This document shows positions 17,630-25,493 of a DNA stretch of 64,000 bases, in pieces. The translations under genes and the position numbers were made by a program. The stretch lies in the NCBI GenBank assembly GCA_902619495.1, contig CACNEM010000005.1, positions 1-64,000 on the forward strand. Reading direction: 5' to 3'. The stretch is from an uncultured Pelagibacteraceae bacterium (lineage in GTDB: Bacteria > Pseudomonadota > Alphaproteobacteria > Pelagibacterales > Pelagibacteraceae). Numbering within the stretch: the stretch's first letter is position 1; every line of letters begins with the position of its first letter. Under the pieces are notes generated by a model. It ran no database searches. It was not told the origin of the DNA and saw only the letters and a program-made list of their open reading frames with translations.

Positions 17630-18072
17630 TTTCTTTTTTCCATTTTTCTCAACCTTTTTCTTAAGCTTTGAGTTAAAGAATTGAACCATTTTTTTTCCTG
17701 CCCTGATTTAGGTAAAACTTCTCCATACTCAATCATTTGATCTGGCAACAAATCTTCCAAATACACCCAAATATTTTCTTTTCTTAAGTTAGTATTTTTA
17801 ATTAAAATTTTTCTTAGCCCTAAAATTAATTGTTTTTTAACTTTTGCAGTACGTCCAGATCTTATTTGTCCATTTAAAAAAATTTCTTTAGTCTTAACTA
17901 ATTTACCTCCCATGAAATGAGAATTTTTTTCATTTTTTTGAAATATTACTTGGGCAAAAAAAGTATTTGCACCCGTAAATTTACTATGAGTATTTGAAAT
18001 ATCACTGGCCAGTGAATTTTTTTGCTTATGGGAAAGATTAAAATTTGAACATTTTACAGTATATGTTGGCAT
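17626..18072 (-). CDS. tautomerase-superfamily protein, cis-3-chloroacrylate dehalogenase (cis-CaaD) type
   Basis: A 148-residue protein starting Met-Pro, so removal of Met exposes the catalytic Pro1 of the tautomerase superfamily. Numbered from that Pro, it has His28, Arg70 and Arg73 (QIRSGR), Tyr103 and Glu114 (MIEYGE). These are the six catalytic residues known for cis-CaaD, at identical positions, and the length is nearly that of cis-CaaD (149). It lies 4 bp after mtnP and overlaps mtnA as ATGA, so it is part of the methylthioadenosine operon. The natural substrate is unknown. Hydration or tautomerisation of a methylthio aldehyde or acrylate is an inference from context only. Confidence 0.85.
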   Translation of the reverse strand: MPTYTVKCSNFNLSHKQKNSLASDISNTHSKFTGANTFFAQVIFQKNEKNSHFMGGKLVKTKEIFLNGQIRSGRTAKVKKQLILGLRKILIKNTNLRKENIWVYLEDLLPDQMIEYGEVLPKSGQEKKWFNSLTQSLRKRLRKMEKRK

Positions 18073-18076
18073 TAAA

Positions 18077-18958
18077 TTATTTTTTTTTATTTAAAACTCT
18101 TCCAGCAATATTCTTTAATTTTTTTATTGTTTTTTTTGTTCTTAATTTTGGGTCTGTTATGATTGCAACATCCAAACAATCATTAGCAGGATCTTTTTCA
18201 ACAGAATAATCTTTGAAAGTCTTTATAATTTCTTTAATCATGTTTTGAGCGTTAGCTGCATTTTTCATCAAAGTTTGGATTACCATACTTACGTCAACCT
18301 CGTCATGATCTGGGTGCCAACAATCGTAGTCAGTCACCATAGCTACAGTAGAATACCTAATTTCTGCCTCTCTTGCTAATTTAGCTTCAGGCATATTGGT
18401 CATACCAATTACGTCTGCACCCCATGTTCTATATAAGTTTGATTCTGCTAATGTAGAAAATTGAGGCCCCTCCATAACAACATAAGTGCCTCCAACTTGA
18501 TGAGAAATATTTAACTTTTTTAATGCAGCTTCACAACATTCAGAAAGTCCAACACTTGTTGGCTTTGCCATTGAGACGTGAGCAACTATTTCTTCATTAA
18601 AAAATGTTTTAACTCTAGAAAAAGTTCTATCAATAAATTGATCTACAATAACAAATTTTCCCGGTTCCAAATTCTCTTTTAATGATCCTACAGCTGATAC
18701 TGAAATTATATCTGTAACCCCTAATTGTTTCATCGCATCAATGTTTGCTCTAAAATTTATATTACTTGGATTTATTTTATGACCTCGAGAATGTCTAGGA
18801 ATAAAGCAAATTTCCTCTTTTCCAATACTTGCCAGTAAGATTTCATCTGAGGGTTTTCCCCAAGGAGTATTAATTTTTTTCCATTTTGTTTTTTCAAAAC
18901 CCTCCATTTTATAGAGACCACTTCCTCCAATTATCCCGAGCTTTCTTTTTTTCATCAT
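18077..18958 (-). CDS. mtnP: S-methyl-5'-thioadenosine phosphorylase
   Basis: Cleaves methylthioadenosine (by-product of spermidine synthesis) with phosphate to adenine and methylthioribose 1-phosphate. Motifs: phosphate-loop GIIGGSGLY, FIPRHSRGHKINP, MEGPQFST, and the purine/ribose region IGMTNMPEAKLAREAEI, plus TDYDCWH. At 293 residues it is full length. A second Met follows the first immediately; either could start. It heads the six-gene operon and diverges by 28 bp from apt, which would recycle the adenine it releases. Confidence 0.95.
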   Translation of the reverse strand: MMKKRKLGIIGGSGLYKMEGFEKTKWKKINTPWGKPSDEILLASIGKEEICFIPRHSRGHKINPSNINFRANIDAMKQLGVTDIISVSAVGSLKENLEPGKFVIVDQFIDRTFSRVKTFFNEEIVAHVSMAKPTSVGLSECCEAALKKLNISHQVGGTYVVMEGPQFSTLAESNLYRTWGADVIGMTNMPEAKLAREAEIRYSTVAMVTDYDCWHPDHDEVDVSMVIQTLMKNAANAQNMIKEIIKTFKDYSVEKDPANDCLDVAIITDPKLRTKKTIKKLKNIAGRVLNKKK

Positions 18959-18986
18959 TTAATTATTAATGCTTTTTTGCTAGAAC

Positions 18987-19526
18987 ATGAAGCAAAATAT
19001 GGACTTAAAAAAATATATAAGATCAATTCAAGATTATCCAAAAAAAGGAATTTTATTCAGAGATATAACAACTTTAATAAAAAATGCAGAAGCTTTTAAA
19101 TATACTAATGATAAAATATTGGAAATTTCTAAAAAAATTCACTTTGATAAAGTTGCGGCCATAGAATCAAGAGGTTTCGTATTTGCATCTACTGTCTCTT
19201 ATCTAATGAAAAAGCCTTTTATTTTACTTAGAAAAAAAAATAAACTACCATCAGAAACTCACTCGATAGAGTTTGAACTTGAGTATGGGAAAGCAACTAT
19301 AGAAGTGCACAAAGACTCAATAAACAAAGGTGAAAAGGTTTTGATAATCGATGATTTGATTGCTACTGGTGGAACAGCAGAAGCTGCTGCAAAACTTGTA
19401 GAACTTTCTGGTGGAAAAGTAGCTGGATTTATATTTGTAATTAATTTATTTGATTTACCTGGAGAAAAGCTTCTTAAAAAGAAAGGTTATCTTACAAAAA
19501 GTCTAATTGAATTTCCTGGTCACTAA
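18987..19526 (+). CDS. apt: adenine phosphoribosyltransferase
   Basis: Salvages adenine to AMP using PRPP. Typical features are IQDYPKKGILFRDIT near the N-terminus, the dimer/base region ESRGFVFAS, RKKNKLP, and the PRPP-binding loop VLIIDDLIATGGTAEAA near residue 120. The 179-residue length is normal. A second ATG four codons downstream (18999, MDLKKYIR) is an equally plausible start. The gene is divergent from mtnP, so adenine release and recycling share a promoter region. Its stop overlaps the convergent epimerase by 4 bp. Confidence 0.95.
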   Translation: MKQNMDLKKYIRSIQDYPKKGILFRDITTLIKNAEAFKYTNDKILEISKKIHFDKVAAIESRGFVFASTVSYLMKKPFILLRKKNKLPSETHSIEFELEYGKATIEVHKDSINKGEKVLIIDDLIATGGTAEAAAKLVELSGGKVAGFIFVINLFDLPGEKLLKKKGYLTKSLIEFPGH

Positions 19527-20533
19527 ATTTCTTTATTTTTCCAAGTAGTTGGGGTTAAATCATTATTAATTTCTAACTCTATATTATAGTTAAAAGGTCT
19601 TACTCCTCTTTTTTTAATGTATTCAAATGTTTTGTTTATGCCTTCGTCTAATGAAGTTTTAGTTTTATAATTAAGAAATTTTCTAGCTTTATCAGATGAA
19701 CATAAGGCATGTTTTACCTCTCTAGGTCTATCCTTTTTATATATTGGTTTTAAATTTACACCGGTTAAATTTGTACAAATTTCAGCAACTTTATTTATTG
19801 TAACAAATTCTTCGTCTGGTCCGATATTAATTATTTGTTTATTTAAGTTTTTTTGGTCAAGCATAGGGATCAAACAATCAAGACAATCATTTATATATGA
19901 AAAACATCTTTGTTGTTCTCCATCACCATAAATAACAGGAGCTTTACCTTGTAACATTCTATTCAACATTATTGATATTACATTTCTAAATGGATCATCA
20001 TATTTTTGTTTTGGGCCGATAATATTATGCGGAACAGCAATAACCCATTCAATACCATTTAAGTTACATAGATTTATTAAACAATCTTCTGCAGCAACTT
20101 TAGAAATTGCGTATGGATCAACTGGTTTGGGTTTCATATCTTCTGTAAAAGGTGTTTTTTGATCACCATACCTTGCCATTGATGAGCAGAAAATAATTCT
20201 TTGAACTTTTGCATCTACTGCGGCAGTGAAAATAGAAATTGAAGCAAGATAATTATTTTTAGTTATTTCATAGGGAGAGAAAACAGAAAGACCCTCGTGA
20301 GCTGTGGCTGCACAATGATATACAATTTGCACTCCTTTCATTATTTTTTTTACTTCTTTTAAATCACAACAATCAATATTGTAAAATTTTATATTTTTAG
20401 GAATATTATCTTCATACCCACCCAGCATATTATCTATGCCAATAATTTCATGACCCATTTCTGCTAACTTTTCCCCAAGATGAGATCCAAGGAAACCAGC
20501 AACACCTGTAATTAAGATTTTTTTTGAGATCAT
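19523..20533 (-). CDS. NAD-dependent epimerase/dehydratase (nucleotide-sugar SDR)
   Basis: Extended short-chain dehydrogenase of 336 residues. NAD-binding motif TGVAGFLGSHLGEKL at the N-terminus, catalytic Ser in IIFCSSMARYG and the YxxxK motif as PYAISKVAAED near residue 150. The VIYGDGEQQRCFSYIND segment is typical of UDP-glucose 4-epimerase-like and GDP-sugar epimerases. It probably makes an activated sugar for the adjacent glycosyltransferases. The exact sugar cannot be determined. It is the first of the glycan cluster and has a 64-bp gap from the DUF4422 gene. Confidence 0.88.
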   Translation of the reverse strand: MISKKILITGVAGFLGSHLGEKLAEMGHEIIGIDNMLGGYEDNIPKNIKFYNIDCCDLKEVKKIMKGVQIVYHCAATAHEGLSVFSPYEITKNNYLASISIFTAAVDAKVQRIIFCSSMARYGDQKTPFTEDMKPKPVDPYAISKVAAEDCLINLCNLNGIEWVIAVPHNIIGPKQKYDDPFRNVISIMLNRMLQGKAPVIYGDGEQQRCFSYINDCLDCLIPMLDQKNLNKQIINIGPDEEFVTINKVAEICTNLTGVNLKPIYKKDRPREVKHALCSSDKARKFLNYKTKTSLDEGINKTFEYIKKRGVRPFNYNIELEINNDLTPTTWKNKEI

Positions 20534-20597
20534 CGAATAGATTAAATTTTTATATTAAATTTTTAAAAAATCAAATTATTATAGTCTATAACTCAAT

Positions 20598-21386
20598 TTA
20601 ACTTATGTCGTGAAAATATATTGGCCAAGTTCTAGTATTTGAGTACTTTTTAAACCAAAAAGGTAAATATCTCTCTGCTAAATAAGCATACATTCTACCT
20701 GTCTCATATTCTTTTAAGTCTTTAAAACCGAAGATCTTTTCACACTTAAATAACCATTCAAAAACAGTTTCATACCATTTATTTAATAGCTTTGGTGATT
20801 TACAACAAAATAGATTCCAAAGATTTATTGATGTTTCGTTATTTAAATATTCTGTAAAATCGTGTTTGTCTTTTTTATCGACTAAATCTAGTGCTTTGTT
20901 TAAATTTCCCTCCAAATGCATTAAGTCAAAGTGAAATTTAATATTTCTTTTACTTTTAATAAATAAAATTGATGGATCTTTCATTATAAGTTTCTTTCCT
21001 TTTTTAAAAATTTTAGAAGTCTTAATTTTACTTAAATCAGTTGGTTCTGTTAATATGGTATCAAATTTTTCCCAATTTTTTGGTGGTGTTTGAATGATTT
21101 TATCTTTTAAGTTTGCTTTTTCATCAAAAGACTCAATATTTTTCCAAAATCTTCTATAGGTAGAAAAGAGTATCCATCGATTATCCTCAAATGATTGAAG
21201 TTTATTTTTCCATAGCCAGTAATGAAATGTGTACATATCATAATACGGATTTTTAACAGAAATATTTTCTCCAGTATTATCTCTCATCCAGTGCTTTGGA
21301 AAATTTACATCGCCTTGACCTACTAAATTATAATCAATATTTTCCAAATAAGAATGATACCTGTGGGTTAAGCAAAATTTATACAT
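20598..21386 (-). CDS. DUF4422-like glycan-synthesis protein
   Basis: A 262-residue soluble protein with no signal peptide or membrane segment. The early motif MRDNTGENISVKNPYYDMY and the C-terminal GRMYAYLAERYLPFW fit DUF4422, a family found in capsule and LPS gene clusters and thought to be glycosyltransferase-like. An aromatic-rich segment FHYWLWKNK lies between. It begins next to the GT2 stop (adjacent bases), so it is translated after that gene. The function is inferred mostly from family context. Confidence 0.7.
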   Translation of the reverse strand: MYKFCLTHRYHSYLENIDYNLVGQGDVNFPKHWMRDNTGENISVKNPYYDMYTFHYWLWKNKLQSFEDNRWILFSTYRRFWKNIESFDEKANLKDKIIQTPPKNWEKFDTILTEPTDLSKIKTSKIFKKGKKLIMKDPSILFIKSKRNIKFHFDLMHLEGNLNKALDLVDKKDKHDFTEYLNNETSINLWNLFCCKSPKLLNKWYETVFEWLFKCEKIFGFKDLKEYETGRMYAYLAERYLPFWFKKYSNTRTWPIYFHDIS

Positions 21387-22232
21387 TTAAAATTTAGGCC
21401 TGTACCATGATTGTTTGCCAGCAATTGAATTGAAAAGTCCAGAGAATCTTTGAAAATAAATTTTTTTTCTCTCCTTATTATTAAACAATGAAAAAAATAA
21501 AAATTTTACTACTGAGGATATAAGTTTCGGCAAGACTTCAAATAAAGCTACAAAGAAACCTTTGTATTTTTTTTTAAAATAAAATGTTGACCACATCCAA
21601 TGCCAATTCCTTGATAAATTCATTTGAAAATCTATAGCTTTATTATGAGAACTTGCTCCCAAATGATCAATAACTATATTTGAATCTAAAAATATTTTTT
21701 TGCCATCATTCTTTAATCTTTTACAAAGATCTATTTCTTCTAGATATATAAAAAAGTTTTCATCAAAAAAACCAATCTTTTCAAATTGTGATAAATTTAA
21801 AAACATTGCAAAACCCTTAACATATTCTACCTCAATTAAATTATTTTCGTTTTTTTTAGAATGACCTAATTGATCTTTCTTTTCCTGAACTGCCGGTCCA
21901 ATAATTGCGAAGTCTAAAGATTTTTCTACATTTACAAAAAAATTTTTTATAGCTTCATTTTTCAAAATTGTATCTGGATTTAAAATTAAAGCATAATTAG
22001 TTTTTACCTTGGAAAGTCCTAAATTATTACCTTTTGCATATCCTAAATTTTCATTAGCCAGATAACACGTAACGTTTTTATATTTATTTTCAATATTATT
22101 TTTGAATTTAAAATTATCTGAGTTTTCTATGATAATTATTTTGATATTTTTATCTATTGAATCAATACACGAAAAAATTTTTTCATCACTTCTAAATGTA
22201 TTAATTACAATAGTTAATTCATTATAAATCAT
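21387..22232 (-). CDS. glycosyltransferase family 2 protein
   Basis: GT-A fold inverting transferase of 281 residues, rhamnosyltransferase-like. Visible: ELTIVINTFRSDE at the N-terminus, NLGYAKGNNLGL, a DxD-like NPDTIL near residue 95, and FFDENFFIYLEEIDLCKRL with the acidic catalytic cluster. A hydrophobic C-terminal stretch (about residues 235-255) may dock at the membrane. Its start lies 14 bp from the 3' end of tRNA-Met on the same strand. Confidence 0.88.
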   Translation of the reverse strand: MIYNELTIVINTFRSDEKIFSCIDSIDKNIKIIIIENSDNFKFKNNIENKYKNVTCYLANENLGYAKGNNLGLSKVKTNYALILNPDTILKNEAIKNFFVNVEKSLDFAIIGPAVQEKKDQLGHSKKNENNLIEVEYVKGFAMFLNLSQFEKIGFFDENFFIYLEEIDLCKRLKNDGKKIFLDSNIVIDHLGASSHNKAIDFQMNLSRNWHWMWSTFYFKKKYKGFFVALFEVLPKLISSVVKFLFFSLFNNKERKKIYFQRFSGLFNSIAGKQSWYRPKF

Positions 22233-22245
22233 TATTTAGTTTTTT

Positions 22246-22322
22246 TGGTAGCGAGGGGCGGATTCGAACCGCCGACCCCAGGCTTATGAGTCCTGTGCTC
22301 TAACCAACTGAGCTACCTCGCC
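22246..22322 (-). tRNA. tRNA-Met (CAU), elongator
   Basis: A 77-base cloverleaf on the minus strand. Acceptor stem GGCGAGG pairs with CCTCGCT (a G-U at the first pair), the D-arm has AGCTCAGTTGGTTAGAGC, the anticodon loop is CTCATAA with anticodon CAU, and the T-arm has GGTTCGAATCC. CCA is encoded (TGG on the plus strand at 22246-22248). With a (wobble) paired first position this is elongator-like rather than initiator. A tRNA-Ile with lysidine-modified CAU cannot be fully excluded by eye. It interrupts the run of glycan genes. Confidence 0.93.
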
Positions 22323-22339
22323 AAAAAATAAATTATATA

Positions 22340-23449
22340 TCAACTTATTTTTTTTTCTAATAAATTCAATGGAATTTTTATTAATCCTTGCTGATTATTG
22401 TTTGAGTTTTCTAATGGATCAATAGAAATATCCTGATAATTTAAATCTATTTTTCTGGCCAGATTTCTAATAACGTTTCCTGCAGATGTAGGTTTGAGTT
22501 CAAGTGCAAAAGTTTCTGGATTACAAAATGTTAAATTAGCAAAGCCTGCTCCATGTAATCCAACAATTTTTTCAGCATTACTAAATAAACTTACTTGATC
22601 CTTAAAACTATAATCACTTAAACATATTATAGAAAAACCCTCGTTTTTTAAAAGTTTTTTGATTTCTTCTTCATTAATAATTTTTCTTAAATGTCTATGA
22701 TTAGATTTTGAATCTCTTCTATCAATATAAAACTTAACAGGGAGATTATTAGATTTTTTATTCATCAAAAATTTATCTCTTAAAAATTTCAAAATCCAAT
22801 AAGGTAAATTTTGAATCTCATTTGACGGATCATTTTTTATTACATAAGGATGATCAGTAGCTATGCTTCTATTAGTTTCTATATGTCTAAAATTTATGCT
22901 TGATATTCTTTTTTTATAAGGAACCTTTAAAATATCTAACGTCTCTTTTTGAAATTTCTCCTTTAAATCTGGAAAAAGAAAATAATCTATTTCACTTAAA
23001 TCAATTTTTTTTTTTAAAATATTTAGCCTTGGCAAAACATCAAATAACCAATGCCAATAGTTTGCATTCCCAGCACCGCCTGTTAGTAAAGAGAAAACTG
23101 TGCCATTTAAATTTTTTTTTATTTTTGGTGTTCCTTTATGAAAAACTATATTCTCGGATATATCTGTGTTTTTTGTATTTCTAAATTGAAAAGATGCTCC
23201 TTTAACAATTTTATTATTTATTATAAAAGCGGTATCTGTAATAGTATCAGTGTATATTCTACTTTTATTACAAATATATATTGAGTATTCTATTTTATTA
23301 TCTATATTAACTTTTTTAATTTCTTCACCATCTCTAAGTGTGATTACACCGTCGATGTTGCCATGAAAAATTTTAAATATTGAATAAATAATTTTTTTAT
23401 AGATATTTTGTAATCTTTTTCTGATTATATGTAGGGACATTATTTTCAA
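22340..23449 (-). CDS. glycosyltransferase family 61 (DUF563) protein
   Basis: A 369-residue protein with the GT61/DUF563 signature VGLHGAGFANLTFCNPETF near residue 300, preceded by the FYIDRRDSKSNHRHL segment and by WLFDVLPRLNIL in the first half. Such proteins transfer xylose or other sugars to glycans, and occur in many bacterial surface-polysaccharide clusters. No signal peptide. It lies directly upstream of tRNA-Met on the minus strand and 3 bp after the gene at 23453. Confidence 0.82.
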   Translation of the reverse strand: MKIMSLHIIRKRLQNIYKKIIYSIFKIFHGNIDGVITLRDGEEIKKVNIDNKIEYSIYICNKSRIYTDTITDTAFIINNKIVKGASFQFRNTKNTDISENIVFHKGTPKIKKNLNGTVFSLLTGGAGNANYWHWLFDVLPRLNILKKKIDLSEIDYFLFPDLKEKFQKETLDILKVPYKKRISSINFRHIETNRSIATDHPYVIKNDPSNEIQNLPYWILKFLRDKFLMNKKSNNLPVKFYIDRRDSKSNHRHLRKIINEEEIKKLLKNEGFSIICLSDYSFKDQVSLFSNAEKIVGLHGAGFANLTFCNPETFALELKPTSAGNVIRNLARKIDLNYQDISIDPLENSNNNQQGLIKIPLNLLEKKIS

Positions 23450-23452
23450 AAA

Positions 23453-24364
23453 TTATTCTTTTGTTTCCTCATATAATTTTTTAAATAATTTTTCAAAATG
23501 AACTTGATGGTAAAAGTCATATCCTTTATTTCCTGTTGGAAAAACAACCGGAAAATCTGGGCATGCCTCAAGAAGCCTAGGAACCTTCAATCCTTCAGCA
23601 ATAGAGTAGGCAAAACATTCATTACCAATAAATAATCTTGACGATTTGATAATTTGAGTTAATTCAAAAAAATCTGTACAATCATGAAATTCAAGATGAT
23701 TGATGCTTTTTTTTAAATCCTCATATTCTTGTTTTAAACCAATACAAATAATTTTATCTTTTATATTATTTAAAAAATTATAATTTATAAAAATATTTCT
23801 ATACCTCGGTGATCTCATAACTACGATATAATCTTTAATTGATTTATGATCATTAGACTCTAAATAGGGTAAATTCATGTCTGGTTGTACGCCAGTTAAA
23901 TGCATGTACCATCTTGTAGAATGAAATCTTATATCAATGGGAACTTCTCTAAAAAAATCTAAATCTATATCAATTTCTTCATTTTGATAAATACCACACT
24001 TATTAATAAAGCTCTGATTATTCAATAACGGAAGCAATAAATTTACTATTCTCTCATCTAAAAAAACATTTCCTGAAGGGTGATTGGGATAAGGCGTAGA
24101 CATTTTTTTATTTGTTCTCACATAAAAATTACATTTATGAGTATTGGCTATTTCTTTGACTACTGAAAAAGAATAAATCAAGTCACCTAAATGTCCTGAG
24201 TGAACGAAATTTAATTCTTTTTTTTTCTTTATAACTTCCATGTTTCTAATAATTACGTCTTTTATTTTAGTATCATAGAAATCCAAAATTTTTTTTTTTT
24301 TGTTTATATGTTTTAAATTCTGATATTTTTTTTTGTCAAATAACTTCCAAAAGAGATTTTTCAT
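23453..24364 (-). CDS. GT9-like (GT-B) glycosyltransferase homologue
   Basis: A 303-residue protein that I assign only at fold level. The N-terminal third contains LNFVHSGHLGDLIYSFSVV, close to the GT9 opening motif, and the C-terminal part contains RLFIGNECFAYSIAEGLKVPRLLE, in the place of the GT9 ANDTGP motif. It may be a divergent heptosyltransferase-like enzyme acting with its glycan neighbours. It starts the four-gene minus-strand string that includes tRNA-Met. The upstream 143-bp gap faces gmd and should hold both promoters. Confidence 0.6.
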   Translation of the reverse strand: MKNLFWKLFDKKKYQNLKHINKKKKILDFYDTKIKDVIIRNMEVIKKKKELNFVHSGHLGDLIYSFSVVKEIANTHKCNFYVRTNKKMSTPYPNHPSGNVFLDERIVNLLLPLLNNQSFINKCGIYQNEEIDIDLDFFREVPIDIRFHSTRWYMHLTGVQPDMNLPYLESNDHKSIKDYIVVMRSPRYRNIFINYNFLNNIKDKIICIGLKQEYEDLKKSINHLEFHDCTDFFELTQIIKSSRLFIGNECFAYSIAEGLKVPRLLEACPDFPVVFPTGNKGYDFYHQVHFEKLFKKLYEETKE

Positions 24365-24507
24365 AAAATTTAAAGATTTTAATATTTTTACCTACATATA
24401 TGTTTAAATATTCAACACAAAATAAAAAGTAGTTGTTTTTTCTTATTAATAGTATAGTCAATTTTAAAAACGTTTAAATTTAATTTATCGATAGTGAATA
24501 TTATATA

Positions 24508-25491
24508 ATGAGTAAAAAAGCTTTAATCACTGGTATAACAGGTCAAGACGGATCTTATTTATCAGAATTTTTATTAAAAAAGAAATATAAGGTTCATGGT
24601 TTAGTTAGAAGAGTAGCTTTAGAAGATGGAAATCATAGACTTTGGAGATTAAGAGGAATTTTAGATAAAATAAATCTGCACCCTGCTTCTCTTGAAAGTT
24701 ACGCCAGTTTAGTTAAATTGATACAAAAACTTAAGCCTGATGAAGTTTATCATTTAGGTGCACAAAGCTATGTTGATTACTCTTTTAAAGATGAGTTTTC
24801 AACCTTAAATACCAATATTAATGGAACACATTATATTCTCTCTGCTTTAAAAGAATTTTCACCTAGAACGAAATTTTACTTTGCGGGCTCCTCAGAAATG
24901 TTTGGTAAAGTTAAAGAAGTGCCACAATCAGAAAAAACACCTTTTCATCCAAGATCAGTATACGGAATATCGAAAGTTGCTGGGTATGATTTAACAAGAA
25001 ATTATAGAGAAGCCTATAATATGTTTTGTTGTAATGGTATTCTTTTTAATCACGAGTCTCCCAGACGAGGTTTTGAATTTGTTACAAGAAAAATTACACA
25101 TGCTGTGGCAAGAATTAAATTTGGATTGCAAAAAGATTTAAGACTTGGAAACATGGATGCAAAAAGAGATTGGGGACATGCAAAAGATTATGTGGAAGCG
25201 ATGTGGCTGATGCTTAACCAAAGAAAACCAATCGATTATGTCATAAGTACAGGTAAACAATATTCAGTAAGAGATTTTGCAAAACTAGCATTTGAAATTG
25301 TCGACTTAGACTATAAAAAATATGTTAAAATTGAAAAAAAACTTTATAGACCTTCAGAAGTAAGAACTTTGCTAGGCGATTGCAGAAAAGCAAAAAAAGA
25401 ACTCAAATGGAAACCAAAGTATAATTTTAAAGAACTTGTGGAAGACATGGTTAAATCGGATTTAGAGTTTGTGCAAAAAGAAGGATATTGA
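24508..25491 (+). CDS. gmd: GDP-mannose 4,6-dehydratase
   Basis: Extended SDR that converts GDP-mannose to GDP-4-keto-6-deoxymannose, precursor of GDP-fucose, rhamnose or perosamine. Evidence: GITGQDGSYLSEFLL at the N-terminus, FAGSSEMFG, YGISKVAGYDLTRNYR containing the catalytic Tyr-Lys, and the family-specific NHESPRRGFEFVTRKI. At 327 residues it is slightly shorter than usual. The phosphohexomutase at 3265 could supply the mannose 1-phosphate upstream of it. Confidence 0.94.
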   Translation: MSKKALITGITGQDGSYLSEFLLKKKYKVHGLVRRVALEDGNHRLWRLRGILDKINLHPASLESYASLVKLIQKLKPDEVYHLGAQSYVDYSFKDEFSTLNTNINGTHYILSALKEFSPRTKFYFAGSSEMFGKVKEVPQSEKTPFHPRSVYGISKVAGYDLTRNYREAYNMFCCNGILFNHESPRRGFEFVTRKITHAVARIKFGLQKDLRLGNMDAKRDWGHAKDYVEAMWLMLNQRKPIDYVISTGKQYSVRDFAKLAFEIVDLDYKKYVKIEKKLYRPSEVRTLLGDCRKAKKELKWKPKYNFKELVEDMVKSDLEFVQKEGY

Positions 25492-25493
25492 TT

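Noticed and set aside
22246-22322. Phage or island attachment site at tRNA-Met
   Set aside because: I found no partial duplicate of the tRNA 3' end in the flanking sequence and no integrase in the window.
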